A DNA stretch of 38,878 nucleotides from an uncultured bacterium (GTDB lineage: Bacteria > Cyanobacteriota > Vampirovibrionia > Gastranaerophilales > Gastranaerophilaceae), in contig CAJMPQ010000015.1 of assembly GCA_905215335.1 (NCBI GenBank), positions 1 through 38,878 of the forward strand, written 5' to 3'. The position numbers were made by a program, and so were the translations under genes. Under the pieces are notes generated by a model that had not been told where the DNA came from, searched no databases, and saw only the letters and a program-made list of their open reading frames with translations. Each line of letters opens with the position of its first letter. Position 1 is the stretch's first letter. Positions 15,451 to 23,750 of this stretch are shown here, one piece after another.

Positions 15451-17804
15451 TTTACTAATAGTAAATTTAAATCATCTTCTAAAAGGCTTTTTTGGAAAGC
15501 TTCGCATTCAATGGTTTTGTCAAAAATTTGAGAATATTTTTCATTGTGTAAAACTTTTGAGATATCATCTATTCCTAAAAATTCAATACTATAATATGCG
15601 TTAGTTTTGTCTGTGATTTTTATAAATCCAACTTCTTCATATAAATCTAGTAGTAGTTGGAAAATTTCAATGGATTTGCCTAAAAAGCTTGCACAACGGA
15701 TAAGTTCAAATTTTCCGCTATTTTTGTGTGCTGCAAATCTTAACATACCATTGAAGGTTTTTAAAAAGTCTTGTTCATCAAGAATTTTAGGCTCATAATT
15801 CATAAAATGGACTATTGTTGGTTTTGCTTGATCAAGTATTTTATCAAGAGTTTTTTTATCAGCAGGGTAATCAAAGAACATTAATACGTCACATTTTTGA
15901 ATATCCTCTCTGGTAAAGACTTTTGAGTATATTTCTTTAAATGGTTTTATGGTATCTAAAGTATACTTACTTTCTGCAAAAACTTTTATGTCTTTTGAAG
16001 AAGTTTTTATATAATCGTTTACATTAGGTAAAATTCCTGTTTTGGTTCTATGGTCATAGATTTTATATGAGTTTTGAACAGTTTTTTCTTCTTCTTTAAG
16101 TGTATCAGAATGAATATCATCGATGATTAATTGTACAGATATATTTCCATTAAACTCATTTATTTGAGGATGAAAAGCTATATCTACATTATCTCCTGAA
16201 CCTAATCCGATATCACCTTTTTGCCACCATATAGCGGTATATTCATTAGCATCTGCTCCAACGGTTAAACGAAGATGAGAATTATCCTGTCCCATTAAGC
16301 GTTTTTGTTTTACTTTCAAATTATTTACTGCAAAAATAGGACTAGGGTTTGATGCTCCAAATGGTTCTAACTGTGATATTTCTTCAACAAGATTAACTGT
16401 AATATCTTGTGGCTCTAACATTAAATCTATTTTTACAAAAGGTTTAAGTTCTTTGTTTGCGGTATATTCTTTAACCGTTTCACAAAGAGCTTTTTTTACA
16501 GTTTCAAAATTTGTTTTTTCTCCTGAAAAACTCAATCCTGCTGCTAATTTATGACCGCCAAAACCTTCAAATAATTCTGAATTTGCACAAATAACATCAT
16601 ATAGAGGAACACCTTCTATACTTCTTGCAGAGCATCTGTATTCATTTTTTTCTTTTACATAGCTCATTAAAAATACTGGTTTATAGTATTTCTCAACAAG
16701 TTTTGACGCTACAATACCAATAATACCAATATGCCATTCATCATGAGCTAAAACAATTGCAGGGTATTTGTTACCTTCTTTTTGCACCATATCATCGGCC
16801 TGCATAAAGACTTCTTGGCAAAGAGTTTGTCTTACTCTATTTAGTTCATTTAATGTTGTAACAGACATTTGTACTTCTTGAGGGTTGTCAGAAATTAGAA
16901 CTTTTAAAGCAGCATCAACTGTATCTAAACGGCCAGACGCGTTAATTCTTGGCGCAACTCCAAATGCAATATTTTCAGCAGTTACACCTTTTGTAATGTC
17001 GTACCCTGCACTTTCCAGAAGTTTTTTTAATCCTTCATGTTTTCCGCGAGAAATTAAATCAAGGCCTTTAGTTACAAAATATCTGTTTTCTCCTAATAAT
17101 GGTACGACATCTGAAATTGTACCAACTGCGACAAATGGTAAAATTTCATAGATAAATTCTAATTTGCCATATTTAGTCAATAAAGCTTGTGCAACTTTAA
17201 ATGCTACACCACAACCCGCCAAGTATGTTAAGTATTCAATTTGTTTTGCTGTTAATGTTTCTGATAAAGCATTAGGAGCTTTTGGATTAATGATAGCATA
17301 CGCTTCCGGTAAAACTTCTGGTGCTTCGTGGTGGTCAGTAATTATTACATCAATCATTTTGAAACTGTTGATAAATTTAACAGCATCAACATCAGAAATA
17401 CCACAATCTACAGAGATGATAACTTTAGGTTTAATAGTTGTCATTAATTTAATTAAAGCTTTTTTATCAAAACCGTGACCTTCGTTTTCTCTATCAGGAA
17501 TGAAGTAGTGAACATTAGCATTGAGATATTTCAAAGTTTTGTATAATACAGAAGTTGAAGTAACTCCATCAGCATCGAAATCACCATAAATAATAATAGT
17601 TTCTTGATTATCAATAGCTTTTGATAATCTTTCAACAGCTTTTGGCATATCAGTAAACATATCAGGTGAAGTTAATGTCATTTCAAGCGGATTTAGAAAA
17701 TCTCTCATTTCCTGTTCTGAAGTAATTCCACGTGAAATTAGTAATCTTTTAATTAACGATTTTTCTTTTGTATCTGTATTATCTAAAATCCATTCCTTTT
17801 TCAT
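15447..17804 (-). CDS. recJ: Single-stranded-DNA-specific exonuclease RecJ
   Basis: 785 residues, about 200 longer than E. coli RecJ but like other bacterial forms with an added C-terminal domain. The phosphoesterase motifs are in order: YGDFDADGVTST (residues 73-84), SVDCG (about 131-135) and DHH (157-159) in ITDHHEAPEVLPEAYAIINPK. The DHHA1 domain has FGGHKLAAGLSF, and an OB-like region (LRLTVGADANEYTAIWW) follows. The last 200 residues, after about residue 590, have no motif I know. RecJ degrades single strands 5' to 3' in recombination and repair. It converges with the aminotransferase gene, overlapping it by four bases. Confidence 0.94.
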   Translation of the reverse strand: MKKEWILDNTDTKEKSLIKRLLISRGITSEQEMRDFLNPLEMTLTSPDMFTDMPKAVERLSKAIDNQETIIIYGDFDADGVTSTSVLYKTLKYLNANVHYFIPDRENEGHGFDKKALIKLMTTIKPKVIISVDCGISDVDAVKFINSFKMIDVIITDHHEAPEVLPEAYAIINPKAPNALSETLTAKQIEYLTYLAGCGVAFKVAQALLTKYGKLEFIYEILPFVAVGTISDVVPLLGENRYFVTKGLDLISRGKHEGLKKLLESAGYDITKGVTAENIAFGVAPRINASGRLDTVDAALKVLISDNPQEVQMSVTTLNELNRVRQTLCQEVFMQADDMVQKEGNKYPAIVLAHDEWHIGIIGIVASKLVEKYYKPVFLMSYVKEKNEYRCSARSIEGVPLYDVICANSELFEGFGGHKLAAGLSFSGEKTNFETVKKALCETVKEYTANKELKPFVKIDLMLEPQDITVNLVEEISQLEPFGASNPSPIFAVNNLKVKQKRLMGQDNSHLRLTVGADANEYTAIWWQKGDIGLGSGDNVDIAFHPQINEFNGNISVQLIIDDIHSDTLKEEEKTVQNSYKIYDHRTKTGILPNVNDYIKTSSKDIKVFAESKYTLDTIKPFKEIYSKVFTREDIQKCDVLMFFDYPADKKTLDKILDQAKPTIVHFMNYEPKILDEQDFLKTFNGMLRFAAHKNSGKFELIRCASFLGKSIEIFQLLLDLYEEVGFIKITDKTNAYYSIEFLGIDDISKVLHNEKYSQIFDKTIECEAFQKSLLEDDLNLLLVN

Positions 17805-17936
17805 CTTCCCAAGTCCTTTAATTTACATCATAACACAGAAATTGCGGATATTAAATTATGTAAATTTCTTTTCTTTCTGTAAAATTAGACTAAAATATTG
17901 TTATAGTTTACAACTATGATTTTGGAGGAAGATAAA

Positions 17937-18374
17937 ATGAAAAGATTTTCAAAAGTTTTTACCCTAGCTATGGGTCTAATGGTTATGTCAACAGGATTGG
18001 CTATGGCAGAAACTCAATTTACACCATTAAATTTTGATGATAATTCAACAATTAGAACAACATCTACACCAACTTATACTTCAACAACAGCAACAGAAGC
18101 AAAAGGTTCTGATTTGTTAGATCCAAGCCAAGTTACAGGTGGTACAAAAATGCAAAATGCAATGCTTCAAATAGATAATGCTCAAGTTGAAGTTAGAAAT
18201 AAACTTTTAAATTATAAGAATTCATATGCGGAAATTGATGCACGTTACAAAACAACAAAAGCTGAAAGAAAAGCTGCTAAAAAACAAATTAAATTAGCAG
18301 AAAAGAAAATTAAAAACTTAGAAAAAGCAAAAGATAAAATCAGAAAGAATTTCGAAAGAAAAATCAATATTTAG
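17937..18374 (+). CDS. Secreted coiled-coil protein of unknown function
   Basis: 145 residues from the ATG at 17937, chosen because GGAGGA (17924-17929) precedes it and a clear signal peptide begins there (MKRFSKVFTLAMGLMVMSTG, cleavage after AMA at about residue 25). A Thr/Ser-rich linker (about residues 35-60) follows. A strongly charged Lys/Ala/Glu coiled coil then runs from residue 75 to the end (AERKAAKKQIKLAEKKIKNLEKAKDK). The composition suggests a periplasmic or surface structural protein that binds acidic polymers or membranes, but no family is recognised. It is followed by a strong terminator. Confidence 0.72.
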   Translation: MKRFSKVFTLAMGLMVMSTGLAMAETQFTPLNFDDNSTIRTTSTPTYTSTTATEAKGSDLLDPSQVTGGTKMQNAMLQIDNAQVEVRNKLLNYKNSYAEIDARYKTTKAERKAAKKQIKLAEKKIKNLEKAKDKIRKNFERKINI

Positions 18375-18406
18375 TTTTAAATAAATTTTTTATTTAAAGG
18401 AAGGAA

Positions 18407-18446
18407 AGGCTATTGAGAAAAATTTTTTTCAGTAGTCTTTTTTTCT
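18407..18446 (+). terminator. Intrinsic terminator
   Basis: A stem of about 14 pairs with three G-T wobbles (GGCTATTGAGAAAA / TTTTTCAGTAGTC) is followed by a run of T. It closes the transcript of the secreted coiled-coil gene just before the HD gene. Confidence 0.65.
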
Positions 18447-18470
18447 ATATTATGCTAATATTATCGAGTT

Positions 18471-19064
18471 ATGAAAGAATTATCTACAGAAGAGTTATTT
18501 GACAAATATTGTAAATATAAAAAACATTCAGAGGAAGTAAAGCGCTTAGCTTTAATAATATTTGAAGAAGTTAATGAAAAAATTAAAGAACTTTCTGAAA
18601 AAAAACGAAAAATGTTGGAAGTTTCAGCGGTTTTACACGATATTGGTTATTCAATTCAAGAAAAAGGACATAATAAATTAAGTCAAAAAATTATTTTAGA
18701 AGAGGGATTACAAGATTTCGATCCACGTCAAAAGATGATAATTTCTTGTATTTGTAGATATCATCGAGGTGGTTTGCCGGATAAAAAAGAGCATGAAATA
18801 TATTGTAAACTTGATAAAAAAGAGCGCAAAGTAGTGAAACGTTTGGGTGGTATTTTAAAAATCGCGGACGGTTTAGAAAGTACACAAATCGGACAAATTC
18901 AGGATATAAAATTGCAATATGATGAAGAAAATAATATTGTAGAATTTTTGTTGAAACTTAAATCGAATGATTTTCGTCCTGATATAATGGAAGTTGTTAG
19001 GAAAAAAGATTTATTTGAAATAGGTTTTAAAACGCAAGTAGTATTCAAATTTGCAGAAATATAA
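18471..19064 (+). CDS. HD-domain phosphohydrolase, Ppx/GppA C-terminal type
   Basis: 197 residues with no membrane segment. The metal-binding HD pattern is present: His19 (KYKKHSEEV), His56-Asp57 in SAVLHDIGYSIQEKGHNKLS, and a second-shell His in CRYHRGGLP. GGILKIADGLES supplies the last conserved Asp. This order and the helices between them match the stand-alone HD domain related to the C-terminal part of exopolyphosphatase/GppA, so nucleotide or polyphosphate hydrolysis is likely but the substrate is unknown. A TATTAT box (18459-18464) sits exactly six bases before the ATG, suggesting a leaderless message. Confidence 0.8.
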   Translation: MKELSTEELFDKYCKYKKHSEEVKRLALIIFEEVNEKIKELSEKKRKMLEVSAVLHDIGYSIQEKGHNKLSQKIILEEGLQDFDPRQKMIISCICRYHRGGLPDKKEHEIYCKLDKKERKVVKRLGGILKIADGLESTQIGQIQDIKLQYDEENNIVEFLLKLKSNDFRPDIMEVVRKKDLFEIGFKTQVVFKFAEI

Positions 19065-19149
19065 CATAAGATTAAGCGAAGAGAAAAAAGCACTTGATTT
19101 TAAAAAATGTTTATAGTACATTTGTTCATGCGAAACGACTAGCAAATAT

Positions 19150-19226
<77 letters not shown>

Positions 19227-19260
19227 TAAAAGAGATTTTCGATTGAAAGTCTCTTTTATT
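19227..19260 (+). terminator. Intrinsic terminator of tRNA-Ile
   Basis: The stem TAAAAGAGA-T-TTTC / GAAA-G-TCTCTTTTA has a GATT loop and ends in a T-rich run. It begins directly after the CCA of the tRNA. Confidence 0.8.
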
Positions 19261-19664
19261 TTATTAATGGTTTTATTAGTTCAACTAATAGGTTTCTGGG
19301 ACATTGAGACGAGGGAAATTTAATAAAAAATCAAACAGACAGCCGATTTGAGGCTGTTTTTTAGTATTGAGATGTAGGGGACTTTTCATCTTGGATTATT
19401 CGGGTGTCGGAAAGTTCTCAGCTTCCCGACACCTTACGGGCTTGCTCGTTAAACTTCGCATCGCCCTACCGAAAATCCGCTGCACTTAAGTACTCATTTC
19501 TTGCACTCTTTTGCACTAATTTTCTGTCACCCTAAATTTATTTCAGGGTCTATCCTGCTCACAAAGCCTATTTTAGCCCAGTGCAATTAAGTACAAAAAA
19601 GTGCAATTTTATTTTTGCTTGCAAATTGAGATACCACAAATTATCAATGAGATTTTGATACTAA
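19261..19664. other. Gene-free left side of the Mu-like element
   Basis: These 404 bases have no acceptable gene. They hold a 17-base palindrome (19274-19290), a TTGAGAC motif at about 19304, a second terminator-like hairpin (ACAGCC...GGCTGT at 19339-19357, then T6) and a strong hairpin (GGTGTCGG 19403-19410 / CCGACACC 19426-19433). Then comes an array of TTGCACT/AGTGCAA repeats (19480-19606). The G+C content of 19400-19560 is visibly higher than in the chromosomal flank. This is where a transposon end, an operator region or a small RNA would be expected. The exact element boundary is not visible. Confidence 0.5.
19480..19606. repeat. Array of TTGCACT / AGTGCAA inverted and direct repeats
   Basis: TGCACT-TAAGTAC at 19481-19493, TTGCACT at 19501 and again at 19511, TGCAAT-TAAGTAC at 19582-19594, AGTGCAA at 19580 and again at 19600. 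The two halves face each other and are spaced by about one or two helical turns. They flank a small hairpin (ACCCT/AGGGT, 19529-19549). This resembles multiple transposase-binding sites at the end of a Mu/Tn7-type element, which is inference. Confidence 0.5.
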
Positions 19665-19877
19665 CTAAAAATTTAAAAATTCAGCTAATGTTAGATTAAA
19701 AGCTTTGGCTATTTTGTTTAATTTGGAAAAGGTTACATCATTTTGAGCAGTTTCAATATTCCCTAAAGTAGAGCGTGCAATTTGGGCTAAATCCGCTAAA
19801 TCATCTTGAGTGTACTTATGTAATTTCCTTAACTCTTTTATACGATTTGCTAATTTTTGTAATAATACCTTGTCCAT
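19665..19877 (-). CDS. XRE-family repressor (HTH_3)
   Basis: 70 residues from the ATG at 19877 (MDKVLLQKLANRIKEL); the longer frame to 19928 runs into the divergent promoter. It is a single Cro/C1-type helix-turn-helix: RIKELRKLHKYTQDDLADLAQIARSTLGNIE, with the recognition helix around ARSTLGNIETAQ, followed by KLNKIAKAFNLTLAEFL. It is divergent from a small HAD gene and the transposition operon, the place of the repressor in Mu-like elements. A TTGTCCG/CGGACAA inverted repeat between the two genes is its likely operator. A second, different XRE gene sits in the same position relative to a HAD copy at 38.4 kb. Confidence 0.85.
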   Translation of the reverse strand: MDKVLLQKLANRIKELRKLHKYTQDDLADLAQIARSTLGNIETAQNDVTFSKLNKIAKAFNLTLAEFLNF

Positions 19878-19884
19878 AATTAAA

Positions 19885-19928
19885 TTGTCCGCTATAATGA
19901 CAATATAGACAAACTGTGAGACGGACAA
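19885..19928. promoter_or_regulatory. Divergent operator/promoter between the XRE and HAD genes
   Basis: A perfect 7-bp inverted repeat TTGTCCG (19885-19891) / CGGACAA (19922-19928) flanks an AT-rich spacer with a TATAAT on the plus strand (19893-19898). The left arm lies just upstream of the repressor start and the right arm next to the HAD start. Autoregulation by the XRE protein is inferred. Confidence 0.5.
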
Positions 19929-19936
19929 AATGGCTT

Positions 19937-20272
19937 ATGTTCACTAAAAAGATACTTATAGATTTAGACGGCGTACTAAATGAGTACGGAAAAGAAAAAT
20001 TTAATGAAAATTACATTCCTAAAATTAAAGTTGGGGCTTATGAGTTTTTAGAAACATTATCTCAAAGTGCTGAATTGTATCTTTTTACATCAAGAAATTT
20101 AATGCTTGCAACTAAATGGCTAATTAATAACAATTTAGATAAGTTTTTTAAAGATGTGACTAATGTAAAATTACCGTCTTATCTTTACATTGATGATAGA
20201 ACGATTTGTTTCAAAGGGGATTATCATAAAACTCTTAAAGAAATTGAAAACTTCAAAGTTTACTGGAAATAA
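19937..20272 (+). CDS. Small HAD-superfamily phosphatase-like protein
   Basis: 111 residues from the ATG at 19937 (MFTKKILIDLDGV); a GTG-initiated form from 19916 would add seven residues. The start is fixed by comparison with the copy at 38725, which begins identically. HAD motif I is ILIDLDGVL (Asp9 nucleophile, Asp11 acid/base). Motif II is YLFTSRN, and motif IV is LPSYLYIDDR near residue 90. No cap domain is present. Minimal HAD proteins of this size are common in phages and may dephosphorylate nucleotides or nucleic-acid ends, but the substrate is unknown. It lies between the repressor and the transposase gene. Copy 2 has lost Asp11. Confidence 0.72.
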   Translation: MFTKKILIDLDGVLNEYGKEKFNENYIPKIKVGAYEFLETLSQSAELYLFTSRNLMLATKWLINNNLDKFFKDVTNVKLPSYLYIDDRTICFKGDYHKTLKEIENFKVYWK

Positions 20273-20308
20273 TATTTTTAATATTTATATTTACCCCCAC
20301 TTGACTTC

Positions 20309-20385
20309 TGTCTCAAAACGAGTGATGAATGTGTTGCACAAAGCATTACAAGGATTTTGAGACAATGGAAAACCAAGTTGAGACA
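20309..20385. repeat. TGTCTCAAAA / TTTTGAGACA inverted repeat at the transposase start
   Basis: A perfect 10-bp inverted repeat (20309-20318 and 20355-20364) ends directly before the ATG at 20365. A third TTGAGACA copy is inside the gene at 20378-20385, and related GAGAC motifs occur near 19304 and 19916. It may be an operator or a transposase site. Confidence 0.45.
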
Positions 20386-22122
20386 ATCAAATACACCCCT
20401 GAGAATGCAAAACAAAATGCTCTTGCAAAACTTGATTTAATCCGCAAATGGCAAGAATTTCGCCGTAAAGCAGTAAACAAACTTCAAGCAGACTATGATT
20501 TTGTCAAACTGCATAATAGTTCAAATTCCTACCTTTTCAGTGTTTTAGGCAAAATCTCACGAGGAAGCCTGCATCGTTGGAAAGCAAGCTTAGACGGGAC
20601 TGAGGATTACACAAGGCTAATTCCTAATTATAAATACGTTTCTGTAAATGAATACAGAACATGTCTAACGGAGGAAGAAATCAAAATATTTATGGGCTTG
20701 CTCCTGCACCCGAATAGGATTTGTATCGGCAAAGCAATCGCGCTAACAAAATACAAACTCAAAGAGCAAGGGCAAAGTTTTATCCCTGCGGATATTACGT
20801 TTAGACGCTACGCAAAATGGTTTAAGGACAATAATTATGACAAGTGGGTGCTTGCTAGAGACGGCGAAAAAGCACTTTCAGACAAAGTCGAGCCTTATAT
20901 TAAAAGAGATGCAAGTCTGCTTGATGTCGGGGATATATTAGTCGCAGACGGGCACAAACTGGCGTTTCAAGTGATTAATCCGTTTACGGGCAAGCCTTGT
21001 CGGGCAACTTTAGTTGGATTTTTGGATTGGAAATCAACAGCACTGGTCGGTTATGAAATTATGCTTGAAGAAAACACCCAATGCATTGCAAGTGCCCTAA
21101 GAAACGCAATAATAAATCTAGATATGATACCTAAAATTGTCTATCAAGATAACGGCAGAGCATTTAGAGCAAAGTATTTTACAGATGACAAAGGATTTGG
21201 AGAATTAGGCTTTTATGGGCTCTATGCAAAACTCGGGATTGAAACGGTATTTGCAAGACCTTATAACGCAAGGTCAAAAGTTATTGAGAGGTTCTTTAAA
21301 GAATTTCAAGAAGGATTTGAAAAACTAATGCCAAGTTATGTCGGCTCATCAATTATCAACAAACCTGCATACTTGAAAAGAAACGAAAATTTTCATAAAA
21401 ACTTACACCAAGATTATGTTCCTACCATAGAAGAAACAATCAAAATGATTGATATGTGGCTTAAGTTCAAGAACTCTCAGCCCTGCACAAACGCCCCGAA
21501 TATGACAATCGCAGAGGTGTTAGAAAATCGTAAAAAACAGAATATTGATAAAAGCTTGCTTGACGATTTGATGCTGGCAACTGAAGTCAAAACAATTCAG
21601 CGAAACGGCGTAAGGTTCTTAAATTGTGACTATTTTGACGAAAGATTATACGGGTTAAGAGGAAAAGTTTTAGTAAAATACAACCTGTTTGATCTAACTA
21701 ATGTGAAAGTTTTTACCCCGAAAGGTGAATATTTATGCACAGCAGAGCGAGTAACCGAAACCCATCCAATGGCTAAGATTTTAGGAACAGTTGAGGATCT
21801 AGAGGATTACAAACAAAAAATCCAAAAACAACAAAAACTTAAACGGAAAACAATAAACTCGGTTAAAAAATTATTGACGAATGATGAAATAAAACTGATT
21901 GAAGCAAGGTCGAACCAAGAAGAAATGGAGAATTCTAACAAATTTCAAAAAGAGTTCAAAGCTCGTTCAAATGGTGTTCAAAAAATAAACAACGGAGAAA
22001 AATCACTCCCGATTTTCAAAAACAATTCAGAAAAGTACGAATATTTAATAAAACATAACCCAAGCGACACTTGGATTGCAGAATTTAAACAAACAAAGGA
22101 GTACAAACTGTTATATGAATAA
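20365..22122 (+). CDS. Mu/Tn7-type DDE transposase (MuA/TnsB-like)
   Basis: 585 residues from the ATG at 20365, with AAGGA about 10 bases upstream; an in-frame start at 20329 adds 12 residues. An N-terminal DNA-binding part (residues 1-185) precedes the rve-type catalytic core: Asp195 in LVADGHKL, Asp262 in YQDNGRAF and Glu308 in SKVIERFFKEF. A Mu-transposase C-terminal beta-barrel region (LRGKVLVKYNLFDLTNVKVF) and a basic tail follow. It would cut and join transposon ends as a multimer. The stop overlaps the ATPase gene by eight bases, the MuA-MuB or TnsB-TnsC arrangement. Codon use is richer in G+C (GGG, CCC, CGC) than the chromosomal genes, consistent with transfer. Confidence 0.88.
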   Translation: MENQVETIKYTPENAKQNALAKLDLIRKWQEFRRKAVNKLQADYDFVKLHNSSNSYLFSVLGKISRGSLHRWKASLDGTEDYTRLIPNYKYVSVNEYRTCLTEEEIKIFMGLLLHPNRICIGKAIALTKYKLKEQGQSFIPADITFRRYAKWFKDNNYDKWVLARDGEKALSDKVEPYIKRDASLLDVGDILVADGHKLAFQVINPFTGKPCRATLVGFLDWKSTALVGYEIMLEENTQCIASALRNAIINLDMIPKIVYQDNGRAFRAKYFTDDKGFGELGFYGLYAKLGIETVFARPYNARSKVIERFFKEFQEGFEKLMPSYVGSSIINKPAYLKRNENFHKNLHQDYVPTIEETIKMIDMWLKFKNSQPCTNAPNMTIAEVLENRKKQNIDKSLLDDLMLATEVKTIQRNGVRFLNCDYFDERLYGLRGKVLVKYNLFDLTNVKVFTPKGEYLCTAERVTETHPMAKILGTVEDLEDYKQKIQKQQKLKRKTINSVKKLLTNDEIKLIEARSNQEEMENSNKFQKEFKARSNGVQKINNGEKSLPIFKNNSEKYEYLIKHNPSDTWIAEFKQTKEYKLLYE

Positions 22123-22795
22123 AACATTTGTCAGAACTCGAAATGTAAGGAATTTTATAGGTTTAGTTGAAGCCCTGAAAAGCAAACCCAAAAACATTCC
22201 TAAAATGGGACTTATATATGGCGAGCCGGGGCTTGGAAAATCGCAAACGGCACTTTGGCTAGCCTGCAAATATGACGGGATTTATATTCGAGCCTCAAAC
22301 CTTATGACAAGCAGGTGGCTTGTTGAAGAAATTGTTAGAGAAATGGACGAACTTCCTCGATATTTAACCTCAGACAACTTTAATGTCGTGATTAGCAAAC
22401 TTATTCAAAAGCCAAAAATTATTTTTGTAGATGAAATCGACTACCTGATGAACAATTACAAAAGTGTTGAAACCCTAAGAGATATCCACGATAAAACAGA
22501 TTGCCCGATAATCTTTGTCGGGATGGGCTTGGCTCTTAGAAAACTTGAGAGATACAAGCACCTGTATGACAGATTTAGCGAGATTGTAAAGTTTGAAACC
22601 TTTGAAATAGAAGATTTGAGCCAAATTTTTAATCAACTCTCTGAAATACCGTTTACCCCTGATTCGATAGAATATATCCACAAAAAATACAATAGGTTCA
22701 GGCAAATAGTACACCTTATATGCAAACTTGAAACTATTGCAAAAGAAAATGGTCTAACAGAAATTACATTTGAAATTATAAAGGAACTCGTATGA
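22115..22795 (+). CDS. AAA+ transposition ATPase (MuB/TnsC-like)
   Basis: 226 residues from the ATG at 22115 (MNKTFVRTRNVRNFIGL), with AAGGAG at about 22096. The Walker A is GEPGLGKS (residues 36-43) and the Walker B is KIIFVDEIDYL (101-111), followed by a sensor-like CPIIFVGMG segment. A C-terminal helical part ends in a region like the MuB lid domain (HKKYNRFRQIVHLICKLE). MuB/TnsC proteins form ATP-bound filaments on target DNA and recruit the transposase. The gene overlaps the transposase gene by eight bases and the next gene by four, so the module is translationally coupled. Confidence 0.85.
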   Translation: MNKTFVRTRNVRNFIGLVEALKSKPKNIPKMGLIYGEPGLGKSQTALWLACKYDGIYIRASNLMTSRWLVEEIVREMDELPRYLTSDNFNVVISKLIQKPKIIFVDEIDYLMNNYKSVETLRDIHDKTDCPIIFVGMGLALRKLERYKHLYDRFSEIVKFETFEIEDLSQIFNQLSEIPFTPDSIEYIHKKYNRFRQIVHLICKLETIAKENGLTEITFEIIKELV

Positions 22796-23352
22796 ACATT
22801 GAAAAATTAGCTAAGAGATTAAAGGAATTTACCCTTGATGATATTGAATTGATAGCAGAATGCGATTGCAAAACAAAACTTGAACAACTTTTGAACAGCA
22901 ATAAAATAGTTTTTGAAAACGGGATTTATAAATACAATGAGGAAACGAAAACAGGTGAAAATTATGAAATATTCAGCCCGCTAAAGAATAAACACCTAAA
23001 AATTAGTATAGAAGATGCAAAAGAATATTTTATGAAAAATTATGTCGAAAAGTACTGCAAATTCGAGACCTACAGAAACTATAACGCCATTTTTAATTTT
23101 AATATTATACCTTTTATAAACTGCTATTACCTGCATGAAATTGATATTGAGTCGATAAAAGAACTTTTTAAAGTCTGCGAATTAAGACGCCTGAAACCCC
23201 GCAGAATTAAAAACACAATGGCACTTCTAAACCAACTGATAAAATATTTCCAACACCTTGGAGTAATTGATAGAAGTTGCGTTTATCAGGTTAAAAAAGT
23301 ACAAGACAAAAACCATTTTGGGATAGAAAACTTAATTTTTGAGGGATTTTAA
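22792..23352 (+). CDS. Protein with a tyrosine-recombinase core-binding (SAM-like) domain only
   Basis: 186 residues. Residues 1-60 look like a small winged-helix or strand-helix unit (DIELIAECDCKTKLEQLLNSN, then GIYKYNEETK). Residues 75-165 follow the N-terminal core-binding fold of phage integrases: SIEDAKEYFMKNYVEKY, then YRNYNAIFNFNIIPFINC, then LHEIDIESIKELF, then LKPRRIKNTMALLNQLIKYFQHLGVID. The protein ends 20 residues later, with no catalytic Arg-His-Arg-His-Tyr domain. It may be a DNA-binding accessory to transposition or the stump of a recombinase. It overlaps the ATPase gene (ATGA) and the next HTH gene by one base. The family call is by pattern only. Confidence 0.55.
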   Translation: MNIEKLAKRLKEFTLDDIELIAECDCKTKLEQLLNSNKIVFENGIYKYNEETKTGENYEIFSPLKNKHLKISIEDAKEYFMKNYVEKYCKFETYRNYNAIFNFNIIPFINCYYLHEIDIESIKELFKVCELRRLKPRRIKNTMALLNQLIKYFQHLGVIDRSCVYQVKKVQDKNHFGIENLIFEGF

Positions 23353-23603
23353 TGAGTAAAATGAAATTATTTAAACAAGCAGAGCAAATGTATTTAAAAG
23401 GCTCGACCGTTAGTAAAATCTCTTTAGAGCTTGGGATTGCCAAAAGAACTTTGTTTTACTGGAAAAAGCAATATGATTGGGATAAAAAGTGTAAAGAATC
23501 GATGTATGATAGAGCACAATTCAAAGACGATTTGCAAAAGTTTGCTCAGAAACTTATGGAAAAAATCGCAAATAGTAATAAAACTAATAGCCAAATAAGC
23601 TAA
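23352..23603 (+). CDS. Small helix-turn-helix protein (phage small-terminase-like HTH)
   Basis: 83 residues. The N-terminal half is a homeodomain-like HTH: EQMYLKGSTVSKISLELGI, then AKRTLFYWKKQYDWDKK, with the aromatic FYWKKQYDW end usual in phage small terminase and transposase HTH_23-type units. The C-terminal half is a charged helix. It overlaps the previous stop by one base and is the last sizeable gene of the transposition operon. In Mu-like phages, genes of this type mark the start of the packaging region, but no terminase, portal or capsid gene follows here. Confidence 0.6.
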   Translation: MSKMKLFKQAEQMYLKGSTVSKISLELGIAKRTLFYWKKQYDWDKKCKESMYDRAQFKDDLQKFAQKLMEKIANSNKTNSQIS

Positions 23604-23621
23604 GCAGAGTACTATTCCCTT

Positions 23622-23750
23622 GTGAATATTTTGAACTTCCTTCCTGAATTAAAAGAAAACAATACTCAAAACGAAACACCACAAATAAAAACTGAACTTT
23701 CCCCTGACTTCATTCGCCAAATCGAACGTGAAATTTTAGGTATAGAATAA
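23622..23750 (+). CDS. Small ORF at the end of the transposition operon
   Basis: 42 codons from a GTG at 23622, 18 bases after the HTH gene. It reads VNILNFLPELKENNTQNE and ends LSPDFIRQIEREILGIE. It shares the operon's richer base composition, and the last 17 residues form a plausible amphipathic helix. No clear Shine-Dalgarno precedes the GTG. It could be a small accessory peptide or the remnant of a longer phage gene cut at the cargo junction. Confidence 0.35.
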   Translation: MNILNFLPELKENNTQNETPQIKTELSPDFIRQIEREILGIE

